64,000 nt of DNA from Oscarella lobularis. Taxonomy: Eukaryota; Porifera; Homoscleromorpha; Homosclerophorida; Oscarellidae. Shown here one piece after another: positions 11,201 to 21,185 of the stretch (position 1 is the first letter of the stretch; every line of letters starts with the position of its first letter). A model generated the notes under the pieces. It did not search any database, had not been told where the DNA came from, and saw nothing but the letters and a program-made list of their open reading frames with translations. The stretch covers positions 1,488,001 through 1,552,000 of the forward strand of contig NC_089182.1 in NCBI RefSeq assembly GCF_947507565.1, written 5' to 3'. The translations under genes and the position numbers were made by a program.

Positions 11201-11245
11201 CACGAATCGGGTCTCTTTAATTAATTAAAAGAGACCCGATTCGTG
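11201..11245. repeat. 45 bp near-perfect palindrome
   Basis: CACGAATCGGGTCTCTTT and its exact complement flank an AT-rich centre of nine bases. Outside the arms, CTAATGC on the left and GCATTAG on the right continue the symmetry after an 8 nt interruption on the left. Confidence 0.9.
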
Positions 11246-12080
11246 CATTAGAGATAGTTTTGGGCCGCTGCAATTCGACCTACGTGGGCTATTTACGGCT
11301 TTTCTACCCGAGTTAGGCTTATTGGAAGACAGCTGCAGTTTCTTGTCGAAGCTCGTTTACAGCCGCAAAAGCTATTAAAGGTTAAATCTCAGGCTGTACA
11401 TAGTCTGGTCATTGCATACGCTGTAAACCGACTTGGTTCATTTGGTGACTCCCGATTAACATATCGTAACTATTTAGTCATCTATATTTGGATATTCAGT
11501 AATCCGTCGGATCCATGTACAGCATCCGATCCAGGGTAATTTGCAGCTGCGCTGAATCCGGTCTTAAGTCCTTCGTAACTGCTGCACATGATAGTCCTTG
11601 CCCATTAAAACAGCTGCAGTAGCGGGCTTCGGCATATAAATAAACCGCTCCTCTACCCAATCGCGCGGTTCCCATCGCAGCAGTAGCAGACGGTCACGGT
11701 CTATTCACAACTGCTTCAACCGGGCTAATCGCAGCAGCAGCAGCAGCAGCAACAGCAACAGCAGCAGTATCCCGCGTCGGTCCATTGACTGCACAGATCA
11801 ATCTGCGCTGTAGTCGCGCATTTACAGCTGCTGCATTCGGTCCGGTCTACTGCAGATGCGCAGTAACCTCTCTCGTTTCCAGCGCTATGAATAGACCAGA
11901 CGCGCTTTGCATCTGTGAATAGACCGGTCCTTGTCCAAAAAGCTGCCGCAACGGAACGGGGCCATGCACACCTGCAAAATAACCAATTCTATTTCGCAGC
12001 AAAGATGAGCTAACCTGTCTTTGTCTTTTCAAAATCGGCATATGGTTTATCTTCCCATAATTCAAAGCTGCCACGCAAGT
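11246..12080. other. no recognised gene; contains a CAG repeat
   Basis: Non-coding by inspection. A CAG/CAA tract at 11731-11768 is the only simple repeat of note. Repeated GCAGCTGC-like words give the segment a biased composition. Confidence 0.5.
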
Positions 12081-12830
12081 GAATTGCACTGTGCTTGTAA
12101 ACTCAAGGGGAAAATATGCATCAGGGACACACACCCTGCAAGAAGGGAATGGTACTCTGTGAATAGAACTATGCGGTAAAATCAGGGGAAAAATAGCACT
12201 ATGCGGTAAACTCAGGGCAAATACATGCATCAGGGATACATTCCCTGCAAGAAGGGGATGGTACACCGGGACTTGCACTATGCGGTAAACTAAGTAGGAA
12301 AACATGCATCAGGGATACATTCCCTGCAAGCAGGGGATGGTACACTGTGAATTGCACTATGCGTTAAACTCAGGGGAAAACAGACCTCAGGGGTACATAC
12401 CCTGCAAGCAGGGAATGGTACACTGTGAATTGCACTATGCGTTAAACCCAGGCAGAAAACATGCATCAGGGACACATACCCTGCAAGCAGGGCATGGTAC
12501 ACTGTGAATTGCACTATGCGTTAAACACAGAGGAAAAACATGCATCTGGGACACATACCCTGCATGCAGGGCATGGTACACTGTGAATTGCACTATGCGC
12601 TAAACACAGAGGAAAAACATGCATCTGGGACACATACCCTGCAAGAAGGGGATCGTACACTGTGAAGTGCACTATGCGATAAACTCAGGGGGAAAACATG
12701 CATCAGGGATACATACCCTGCAAGCAGGGCATGGTACACTGTGAATGCCCCAGGGATACATACTGAATGCATCAGGGATACGTACCCTGCAAGCGTTCCT
12801 GCACATGCAAGCAGGGAATGATACGCGGTA
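12081..12830 (+). repeat. 79 bp satellite, about eight copies
   Basis: Head-to-tail units of 78-80 bp share GAATTGCACTATGCGTTAAA, an ATGCATCAGGGA segment, and the dyad CCCTGCAAGCAGGG. Units at 12349, 12427, 12505, 12584 and 12663 are closest to one another; the outer ones are diverged or partial (12161-12193). Short ORFs across the array simply reflect the repeat. Confidence 0.92.
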
Positions 12831-12834
12831 ACGC

Positions 12835-13170
12835 ACTCGAAACGGCATGTCCCGTATGCTCGATCGCGCGGCGAAACGCGACTTCGCGGCGGCGATCGGT
12901 CGACGCGGACCGATGGAGAACCGGCGCGAGACGTCGCGTTCTGAATTCGGGCGCGATCGGCGGCTCGGGAAAGCGGCGGCGGAGGAGGATCCGCGGCGGG
13001 GGTCCCGACGATCGCGCGTTCAATCGATCGCGCGGAAGGGCGTTCGAAGCGTCGCGACGCGATCGACGCGCGGTCACGGCGGCGTCGGGCGGCGAAATTT
13101 GAAGGCGAAAACGCGAGGTCCCGCATTGGAAACGCAGGCCCCGTACGAAGCTCCGTAAATTATGGGAAGA
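12835..13170. promoter_or_regulatory. CpG-rich segment after the satellite
   Basis: GC- and CpG-dense DNA (many CGCG, GCGGCG words) directly adjoining the satellite. It is open in several frames on both strands because stop codons are rare at this composition, so no ORF here is supported. It may be a promoter-associated CpG cluster; no gene start could be attached. Confidence 0.25.
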
Positions 13171-13486
13171 TAGATTCAAATCGTCTTCGCCTAGATTGAT
13201 GACGATTATCGGCCAGTCCAAACTTGTCGACACCGTTCCCTTAGGTGCCCCGCCGTCGTTGCTTAGGAACCGACTTTGATACATAATGCTACCGTAAAAG
13301 GTGACGTCACAGTAGATAGTAACCCCGGATTATGTTCAATAGTTTGCAGCATAGATATAACAAAACGGTTATATCTATGGTTGCCACAAAGGATAAATAA
13401 ACATAACGGGCACGTAACAAATAGCTTTATCAAGGGAAAGTAATGTAGAGATTTGCGTATCCTGTCAAATTTCGGCCAGGAACCAA

Positions 13487-13828
13487 TCACGTCGCCGTGA
13501 CGACGAGACTGTAATTGGCAATTGTTTCTCGATCCAAGACTTTTATCAATATGACGTCACCTGAGTTCGTATCAATAGAAAACGTTTCCCTACTAGATGA
13601 AATTCCGTATAGAATGCCTGAATTGTCGATGTCCTTAATTTCGTCAGAAGAACTCGCTTGGATGGTCTCTATGGTGATTCCTGGAACAGCATTTTCGGGA
13701 ACTGTTGCGGAATGGGATAATATCTCAAATTGGGGAATAGTGTCAACAATATTCGTGACATTAACTTCAACACGAACCGTCGCGTTTCTTCCACCGCCCT
13801 CCTTAGGCGAACAAACACTCTCGCCTCG
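13487..13828 (-). CDS. cadherin-repeat exon or fragment
   Basis: The minus-strand frame reads through the end of one cadherin repeat (RNATVRVEVNVTNIVDTIPQF) and almost all of the next (VPENAVPG, then FSIDTNSGDVILIKVLDRET and a YSLVVTAT end). These are the A-strand, the core aromatic-aspartate and the LDRE calcium-binding motifs of extracellular cadherin domains. The frame ends at TGA 13487-13489 where a final Asp would be expected; a GTGATT just there could be a splice donor. Upstream the frame closes at 13829-13831. It may be one exon of a large adhesion gene or a stranded fragment. Confidence 0.65.
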   Translation of the reverse strand, partial: RGESVCSPKEGGGRNATVRVEVNVTNIVDTIPQFEILSHSATVPENAVPGITIETIQASSSDEIKDIDNSGILYGISSSRETFSIDTNSGDVILIKVLDRETIANYSLVVTAT

Positions 13829-14235
13829 TCAATTGATTCCCCGAAATTGTATCCAAAAGGAAACGACGCTTTGGCTTTCGAAACAATTAGTGAACTGTAA
13901 GAAAAGAATCTCAAAAAAATTAAAACTGTCCCTCCTTCTTCCCATACTAAGCCCGATTAGAACGAAGAATAACAGAAGAAAACACTGATCGCGCTTTGCT
14001 CAATTCCGCCGAATCGTACGCTTGAGACGTATACGTCTCGAGAAGAGAATTCTATAAATCTCACGATTATTCATTAGCTAAGATATCGAATGACAGTTCT
14101 ATCTCCAATGTAAACAGAGGATGATCGTCAAAGGAGCCGACGGCTCTATGAGAAAGACCGTGTCCGGATCGGGTAAGAAAGGAGTGGCTGGGATTAATTA
14201 ATTAATTAATCAATTAATTCAACTTTCAAGTGAAC

Positions 14236-14688
14236 TTACGCTGAGAGCGGCGGATCCCAGCGACTGTACACAAATCGAGTATGCATCTCGGTGGCGTCAT
14301 ATCGATCTGAGAGCATGTGAGCCAATGAAATGCCGTCCCAGTCTGGGTGTGTCAAAATCGGCGCGGTACAGAGGTGCCTTTTCAATGATTCGAAAGCGTG
14401 CTGCTGTTTTTCCTTCCACAGGAACGGCGTGTCCTGGCGAAGTAGTTCTGTCAAGGGTTTGGCGACATCGGCGTAGGACTTGACGAATCTTCTGTAATAC
14501 TAGGTAAGTCCTAGGAACGTTCGCAGAGTCGACCTGTTTGTGGGCGGGGCCAGCGAATCGACTGCTGTGACCTTCTTTGGATCAACGGCAATTCCGTCCG
14601 GCGTCATGAGAAATCCGAGGTAACGTAGCTCGCGGCTTCCTATCTCGCACTTTGTTGGTTTCAATTTCAGGTTCGCCTTAAAAAACAT
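14236..14688 (-). pseudogene. Ty3/gypsy pol fragment (reverse transcriptase thumb to RNase H start)
   Basis: The frame contains LKPTKCEIGSRELRYLGFL, the RTFLGL/YYRRFVKSYADVAKPLTEL connection motif, and FESLKRHLCTAPIL, all standard in Ty3/gypsy polymerases. A TAG lies between FLGLT and YYRRF, so the fragment is broken. The polymerase catalytic YxDD region and the integrase are missing. Both ends stop abruptly: at 14690 against a purine-rich tract, and after a HPDWD motif on the other side. Confidence 0.85.
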
Positions 14689-14689
14689 G

Positions 14690-15020
14690 CGCGCGCAGCC
14701 ACATCATCACTCGACGCGCAGTGCAACTGAAGAAGGCAACCGTGCAAAAAACTCCTTCCGGGTCGACGTTTTTGCGATACTGCGCATCGCGAAGAAGAAG
14801 GAGACGAAGAAAGAAGAAGAAGAGGACGAAGAAGGAAGAAGTGGACGAAGAAGGAAGAAGTGGACGAAGAAGGAAGAAGAAGAGGACGAAGGCGCCAAAA
14901 CAGGCGGAAGAAGAAGAAGACGAAGAAAGAAGAAGAGAACGGAGAAAGAAGAAGAAGATGACGAAGAAAGAAAGACGCCAAAAAAGGCGAAACTAAGAAA
15001 GAAGACGACGGAGAACAGAC
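14690..15020 (+). repeat. long GAA/GGA purine-rich tract
   Basis: Plus strand is a nearly uninterrupted purine run of GAAGAAGAGGACGAAGAAGG-type units from about 14790 to 15010. It is open in several frames and encodes only Lys/Glu/Arg runs, so I do not call a gene. Such tracts can form triplex or slipped structures. Confidence 0.75.
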
Positions 15021-15249
15021 GATGAATTACGTGGATCTGGATTTGACGTTTGTTTGAAAGGCAAATTTTGTTGGAATATTCTTGTCAAAATGATGAAGAA
15101 ATTTCAAATTTGAATCCGTACGTCCCCAAAGAAAATCGTAGACACTTTGAGTGGTGAAAAATGATTCTTTTGGAATCAGTTTAATTGCTTCATTCAATAT
15201 TTCTTGCAAGTGTTTGCCGTTTCGGACGAGCGTCAACGATTTCTCGTAC

Positions 15250-15445
15250 AATGACGTCAGAATTCTGACTGATTGCTCGGAATCGCCGTGTCAAAACGGC
15301 GGCACGTGCAGCATGTTACGTTCCGGGATTTTTTGCGAATGCTCTTTTGGATACGGCGTAACTTACTGCGAATTGATTGTCAATGACTGTCTGTCAAATC
15401 CGTGCCAGAATGGTGGCACGTGCGTTGACGGAGAGAATGCCTATA
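15250..15445 (+). CDS. EGF-like module fragment, left half
   Basis: Reads one EGF-like domain (DCSESPCQNGGTC ... CECSFGYGVTYCE) and most of the next (NDCLSNPCQNGGTCVDGENAY), with the six-cysteine spacing of Notch/Crumbs/Fat-type EGF repeats. The second domain is cut after Tyr by the Tigger-like element and resumes at 17424. It is probably an exon of an extracellular receptor or adhesion protein; the opposite-strand cadherin fragment 1.4 kb away may be related through an inversion (inference). Confidence 0.75.
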
Positions 15446-17421
15446 CAGTCAAACCCCGTTTATCCGACCTTCGTTTATCGGACGTTTTCGCTGAGTGACA
15501 AAAATTTAAAAGAACAGAACTTTCGTCACAAAATAGTAAGAAAGTAGTTCCGATTATTCGACACTCGGATTCCGACACTGACATGGCATTTTATGGTCTT
15601 ATCTGACAGCGCATGCGCATTTCATGCAGCGAGCACGTGGAAACTACACAGAAAAGGCTGCAGTTTTGGTTTCGCAATGAGAAAACGAAAGCGCGTGGAT
15701 CTGTGTGGTCAGCAGAAGGAGGAAATATGTCGTTTCAAGCAAGAGAATCCAAAAGCTAGTCAAGAAAGCATTGTGGAACACTTCCAGAAGAAGTGGAAGC
15801 TGAATATAGGCCACTCGTTTGCAAAGAAAAGCGGCTTAACCTTGAAGATGGGCAGAAAAGAGAAAAACGGTTTCGTAGTGGTCGTTTTTAAGACCTAGAA
15901 ACGGCTCTTTTTATGTGGTTTGGTGAAATGGAATCCAAACAGGCAATAATCTCGGATGAAATATTAAGAAGAAAAGCAGAACATTTTGGCGAGTTACTAA
16001 ACGTCAGTAAAGACCAATTCAAGTTTCAAGAGGTTGGCTAACGCGTTTTAAGAAACGCTTTGGAATCTCGTTGCGTCGCATTCACGGAGAGTCAGCTAGT
16101 GCTGACCTCGACGTCATTGTTTCTGGCAGAGAAGAGCTAAGAAAAAAACTAGTAAAGTATGCTCCTGGAAACATTTTTAATATGGATGAATGCGGTCTTT
16201 TCTACCGGATGGAGCCAAATGCTACCCTTGCCACAAAACCTGTATCTGGAAAAAAAATAAAGATCGTCTTACTGTAGCCTTGTACGTTAACGCTTCTGGA
16301 ACTGAAAAGTTAAAACCTCTTTTGATTGGAAAGAGTAAGCGTCCTAGGTGTTTTGGAAAGAAATTCGACCCCAATCAAATTGTTACGTACCGCAATAATA
16401 AAAAAGAATGGATGACATCCATTCTATTTGCGGAATGGCTGCACGATCTTGATCGAAAGATGAACATTAGTCGTCGGAAAATCGTTTTAGTTCTACATAA
16501 TGCAAGTTCACATATTGCAGGCGAACTAGAATTAACCAACGTCACTCTTGTGAAATTGCCACATCTACAACCACTTGACCAAGGGATTATTAAGAACTTC
16601 AAGACACATTACAGAACCATCCAGACGCATCATGTTCTGGAATGTCTTGAAACTGATCATTCTACCAAAATCGACGTAAAACAGGCTCTCTATTTTATCG
16701 AGAAAGCGCGGGATCTTGTCAAACCGGAAACTATTTTCAACTGCTGGCGGCATGCAGGAATAATTCGATTTCCCGTCTGTACGCAGAGTGATAATGATGA
16801 AGTTGAAGAGAATAGTGACGTAAGAGAATTAGAAGATTTACTTCGGCTTTTGCCTTCAGATGATTTTGAAATGCTTTCAGCAGAAGCTTATGTTACTGTT
16901 GATATCTATAGAAGAAAGCACAGGAGAAACATTGACTGTTAGTGATATAGTTGAAATTTTGATTTCGGCTAACGACGACAACGACAACGACGACAACGAC
17001 GACAACGACGACAGCGACGACAAGGATCGAATGGAGTCAAATAAAACAGTGTCTGTTCAAGAAGCGCTTTGTTCCATACATGTTCTTGCCGCTTTTCTTG
17101 ATCAAGAAAATGCTCTTTATCAAAACGAAATAAGACTCGTTCAAATGGTCCATCAAAAAATTCAGAGAATGCACGTCACGTCTACACAGCAGAAACAAAC
17201 TTCTTTGCATTCGTACTTTAATAAGAGTAACTGAATTACGCTTTCGAATGAGTGATTGAAGTGCAATTCTGTAATAAATGGTTTAAGGCACGGCGTTTGT
17301 TTTTTAATACGACAGGTGCGATTAATAAGCAAAATTGTCGGATTATTCGACAATACGACAACTTCGATACTCGGACAAAAATAGTTAGAACAAACGTCGT
17401 CGGATGAACGGGGTTTGACTG
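15446..17421 (+). mobile_element. Tigger/pogo-like DNA transposon, complete with TIRs and TA duplication
   Basis: Terminal inverted repeats of 23 bp start CAGTCAAACCCCGTTTATCC at 15446 and end at 17421; arms differ at one base. Both ends are flanked by TA (15444-15445 and 17422-17423), the mariner/pogo target duplication. The insertion lies inside an EGF-coding module. Total length 1976 bp. Its transposase is decayed. Confidence 0.95.
15677..17234 (+). pseudogene. Tigger-like transposase, frameshifted
   Basis: Successive frames recover a CENP-B-type N-terminal helix-turn-helix (KRKRVDLCGQQKEEICRFK), a degraded middle, FNMDECGLFYRMEPN with the first catalytic Asp, LVLHNASSH where the second catalytic Asp is replaced by His, and LQPLDQGIIKNFK with the third Asp. 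Then follow an acidic Asn/Asp repeat and a C-terminal QTSLHSYF that fits a PCNA-interacting (PIP-box) motif. At least three frame changes are needed. The D-to-H change alone would abolish catalysis. PCNA binding was reported for the Drosophila pogo transposase; here it is inferred from the motif. Confidence 0.9.
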
Positions 17422-17423
17422 TA

Positions 17424-17575
17424 TACACATGCATGTGCGTTGACGGCTTTACTGGCGTCGAGTGCGAGACGAATATGGACGAATGCGTCGCGTACGCGCC
17501 TTGCTCAAATGGCGGCACGTGCGTCGACAGACTTGTGCACGTGATTGGGATCACGACAAACGCAACAGTGACTTG
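17424..17575 (+). CDS. EGF-like module fragment, right half
   Basis: Continues the interrupted EGF domain (MCVDGFTGVECE) and begins another (MDECVAYAPCSNGGTCVD). Compared with the left half, the flank carries two extra bases (CA) at the junction beyond the TA duplication, so simple removal of the element would leave a frameshift. The frame ends at TGA 17574-17576 without completing the last EGF domain; a splice site there is possible. Confidence 0.65.
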
Positions 17576-17842
17576 AGGGCGATAATTCGTCAAAATTGCG
17601 AAAATTCAGCGACTCGATCTTCCTCCTTTGACGACATTCTTCATGCAATGTCCGTCAGCACAAAAAACGTCACGTATTCAAATGTTTTCTGTGCTGTCTG
17701 CAATTTTGTTCAACCGACGATGGATCATCCGTTTCAGTCGCTTTCTGCCACGATCCATCACGCAAAACCTATCGAATCATATCGGTCGATTCGGGAAAGG
17801 TAAGAAAACGCGGCAACGCGAACAAATCCCAATGACGTCGCC

Positions 17843-17856
17843 GGGGGGGGGGGGGG
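17843..17856 (+). repeat. G14 homopolymer
   Basis: Fourteen consecutive G residues just before the DIRS-like element. It may mark an insertion junction or be length-uncertain in the assembly. Confidence 0.9.
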
Positions 17857-17896
17857 ACCGGGGCGCGGGACACACAGAGGGGATGTTCCATTCACT

Positions 17897-19549
17897 TTGT
17901 CTAATGGCTTAGACGACTGCGGCCTGAACGGAACGAGATACGCACTATGGTCGTCTCTCGCGGCGTTGGATCGGGCTAGCGGTTCACGGACGGTGCGCGA
18001 GGAGGCTTGGGAGAGGCCTTCGCCTTCCCCGTTGCGAGTACTCGCTTGGAGCCGCGCCCTCGAGCACTTTCCGGACGCTCGGTTCACACGGTGGCTCCTG
18101 TCGGGCTTAACTAATGGGCTTCGAATCGGCTGCGCGGCGCGGACGATTATCAAATCCGCCAAGCGACACCATCGCTCCGCGTCACTTCACCCGGCACAGG
18201 TGGACAACTTCCTGAGCGCGGAAATCACGGCGGGGCGAATCTTGGGCCCACTCTCCCCCCTGGCGTCAGCGGCGCTCTGGATTAGCCCATTCGGGGTAAT
18301 CCCTAAGTCAACCCCGCCGGGACTGCCGTAAAAATGGCGATTGATTGTCGATTTTTCCGCTCCGCGAGGGCGCGGAGTTAACGACTTCATAGCGGAAGAG
18401 AGTTACTCAACGTCGTACGTGCGGGTGGTGGACGCTGTCCGGCGTTGCGCACTACTGGGCGAGGGAACGCTGCTGGTCAAGATCGACCTCAAAAATGCCT
18501 ACCGAATGGTGCCGGATTACCCCGCAGACAGACACTTTCTTGGCGTGCAATGGCGGGGGAAGTGTTACGTGGACACGGCACTGCCCTTCGGCCTACGGTC
18601 GGCCCCGATCATCTTCTCTGCGGTCGCGGACGCCCTACTCTGGGTAATGTATCGGCGCGGAATTTTGTCCGGAGTGCACTATCTGGACGACTACCTATTC
18701 TTTGGACGGCCGGGTTTGCTCGAGGGCGCCCGCAACCGCGAGATCGCCTTAGCCACATTCCACGAGCTAGGCGTCCCTATTGCGGCGCATAAGGTCGAGG
18801 GACCGACAACGCAGCTGGTTTTCCTGGGCTTGGAGCTCGATACGGCGGAGCAGGTTCTCCGGTTGCCAGAGGGAAAGATGGCAAGGATCACGGCCGAGCT
18901 CGAAAAATGGGAGAGGCGAGTTTCCTGCTCTAGACGGGAGCTGCAGGAACTCATCGGCCTCCTGCAACACGCAGCGACGGTGGTGCCGGCGGGCCGCGCG
19001 TTCTTACGCCGGCTTATTGACTTGACGAGGGGCCGACCCCACCCGGAATCTCGCGTCTATTTGGGAGACGCCGCTCGGGCGGATCTGCGGTGGCGCGCGA
19101 TTTTTCCGCACTGAAACGGGTCGGTAAAATTTTCACTCTTTGTGGCGGCTCCGGCCAACGTGGTCGTCACGGACGCCTCCGGCTCGTGGGGCTGCGGCGC
19201 CGTGAGGCGATCCCAATGGTGTCAGTTGCAATGGTGCGATCGGTGGGCTCCGTGCATGATTGCCGAAAAAGAGCTTCTCCCTGTGGTGCTGGCGGCGGCA
19301 CTGTGGGGTGCGGGGCGGTCGGGCGCTCCCGTGTTGCTGCGCTCGGACAACACAACAGTGGTGTCTGCCGTGGCCACGGGGTCGTCGCGGGATTCCCCGG
19401 TCATGCCCCTGCTACGGACCCTTCAATTCTACGCCGCACACTTCGGTTTTTCGTGGAGGGCGCGACACCTCCCGGGGATCTCCAATACGCTGGCTGACTT
19501 AATTTCGCGTAACGGATCTCGTGAGCAGGTTTTGACGATGGCGCCATGA
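17897..19549 (+). pseudogene. DIRS-like pol: reverse transcriptase and RNase H
   Basis: One frame runs through an N-terminal region, WRLIVDFSAPRG, the polymerase motif KIDLKNAYRMVP, ALPFGLRSAP, the catalytic HYLDDYLFF, a thumb, and an RNase H domain with VVTDASGSWGCG, EKELLPVV and LLRSDNTTVVSA. Two nonsense codons break it: TAA just before KWRLIV near 18330 and TGA at 19112-19114 between RT and RNase H. There are no frameshifts. The 3' end overlaps the recombinase start by the four bases ATGA at 19546-19549, a compact coupling of the two ORFs. Confidence 0.9.
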
Positions 19550-20585
19550 TTATCGCTGGAGCCAGCGCGGATCCCCCAGCCGCTATTGGAGCTACTTCGC
19601 CCACCGGTGCTTCCGTGGGGTTCGCAGCACTGGATTCAGCTCTTTCTGCACTCATTGCCCGCGGCGTCGCCGATTCCACTCGCCGCGTCTATGCCGCCGG
19701 TCAGCGTCGATTTGTGAATTTCTGCAGTCGCTTTTCGCTGACGTCGTTCCCGGCGGTCGAACGAACGTTGTGTCTATTTTGCGCACAAATGGCCAGCGAC
19801 GGTTTACGTTATTCGTCGATTAAAACTTACTTGGCAGGCGTGCGTTTTGTGCAGATTTCAGACGGTGGTTCCGACCCGTTGGCGGGCCTCCTTCCGCAGC
19901 TCAAGCTCACCCTGGCGGGTATAAAGCGAGTACAGGGCCGAGCGGCGCCAGATCCGCGGCTTCCCGTCACACCTACAATTTTACGCCAGCTACGGGAGGC
20001 ATGGAGCCCGTTTGTTCACCTCTGGGACGTCGCGACGCTCTGGGCGGCTTGTTGCATCGGATTCTTTGGCTTTCTTTGCTCGGGCGAATTTACGCTGCCA
20101 TGCCGAGCGACGTTCGACCCGCGACGCCATTTGTCGCCCGCTGACATCGCTGTCGACTCCGTGGAAGCGCCGACCTTCGTCCGGTTACGCCTAAAAGAAT
20201 CAAAAGCAGACCCGTTCCGTAATGGTGTCGACGTCGTGATTGGCAGAGTGGAGGCGGACATCTGCCCGGTGAATGCGCTGCTGGCTTACCTAGCGCGGCA
20301 TGGAATGAAGATGGGCCCCTTTTCGTCTTTGAGGATTGCTCGGCGTTGTCGCGACAGGCGCTCGTCGACCACGTTAAAGCAGCCTTACGAGCTCGTGGCA
20401 TCTCCGCCGATCGCTATTCGGGCCACAGCTTTCGCATCGGCGCAGCGACATCGGCGGAGGCAGCGGGGGATTGAAGACTCGACGATTCGAACGCTCGGAC
20501 GGTGGCGTAGCGACGCTTACACGCGCTAAATCCGGATGGATCCGCGTGATCTGGCGAGTTTCTCGCGCCGATTAGCGGCGACGTA
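19546..20585 (+). pseudogene. DIRS-like tyrosine recombinase, catalytically dead
   Basis: An N-terminal SAM-like segment (STRRVYAAGQRRFVNF) and core domain are recognised. The first catalytic Arg position reads GFLCSGEF, where copy B has GFLRAGEF. A one-base loss near 20317 and a one-base gain in a G run near 20468 shift the frame over the HxxR motif; the displaced frame still shows HSFRIGAAT. The nucleophilic Tyr codon in the TRYIR position is TAA (20527-20529), ending the ORF; in-frame similarity continues to about 20585. Loss of both Arg and Tyr means the protein could not act. Confidence 0.9.
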
Positions 20586-20752
20586 AGCGGAGAGTGCTAT
20601 TTATCGCATGAGAACTTTTTGTCGATAGTCGCTGAGGTCCCGTATGCGTTGTGCGAATACACTATGGTTTGGTGTAATTTGAGTCCACGGGGAGCTTCGT
20701 CCCGTCCTTGGGGGTCGCCAACGAGCCTGGGCGTCTCGTTGGCGAGTGTATG

Positions 20753-20877
20753 GGGGGTTTGGATTGGTATCCGCACCGGCCGGGATGAGTCTCTCCGGAG
20801 AATCGGTGCACACCATCCGCCCCGGGTCCGTGCGCGCTACGCCCACAACCCAATTGCCTCCGCAGTTGTACCGTCGT
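20753..20877 (+). repeat. split direct repeat B1
   Basis: 125 bp starting GGGGGTTTGGATTGGTATCC, repeated at 21061-21185 with only a few differences. With the 183 bp spacer (A2) it forms the B1-A2-B2 terminus expected for a Ngaro-like DIRS element. Confidence 0.85.
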
Positions 20878-21060
20878 CAAGTGGAGTTTAGCCAATGGTA
20901 AACGTATTTGATGACGCACGAGGCGCGTGGCGCGGGTAGGCCCTTAGGTAAACATAAGCACGCGAGTGCCCTCATTCGCGCCTTCTCCGCTCGAGCGTCG
21001 CCCCTCCCTCTCCCTCCCACAGGCACTTGCTCTTTCTCGAGCAATGGCCGCCGGGCTGTC

Positions 21061-21185
21061 GGGGGTTTGGATTGGTATCCGCACCGGCCGGGATGAGTCT
21101 GCCCGGAGAATCGGTGCACACCATCCGCCCCGGGTCCGTGCGCGCTACGCCCACAACCCAATTGCTTCCGCAGGTGTACCGTCGT
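21061..21185 (+). repeat. split direct repeat B2
   Basis: Second copy of the 125 bp repeat. Its end near CCGTCGT is the probable 3' terminus of DIRS copy A; AT-rich unique sequence follows. Confidence 0.85.

Larger units (their letters stand above)
17860..21185 (+). mobile_element. DIRS-like (tyrosine recombinase) retrotransposon, copy A
   Basis: Contains pol (RT-RNase H) and an overlapping tyrosine recombinase gene followed by a B1-A2-B2 repeat block, the 3' arrangement of split direct repeats known from Ngaro/PAT-type DIRS elements. No gag and no matching A1 repeat are found upstream, so the copy is 5'-truncated. Element boundaries on the left are approximate. Confidence 0.85.

Noticed and set aside
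12593-13284. Minus-strand ORFs of 170-177 codons
   Set aside because: They combine satellite units with CpG-rich DNA, where stops are rare; composition is Arg/Ser/Pro without any family pattern.
14687-15025. Lys/Glu-rich ORF over the GAA tract
   Set aside because: Simple-sequence translation of a purine tract.
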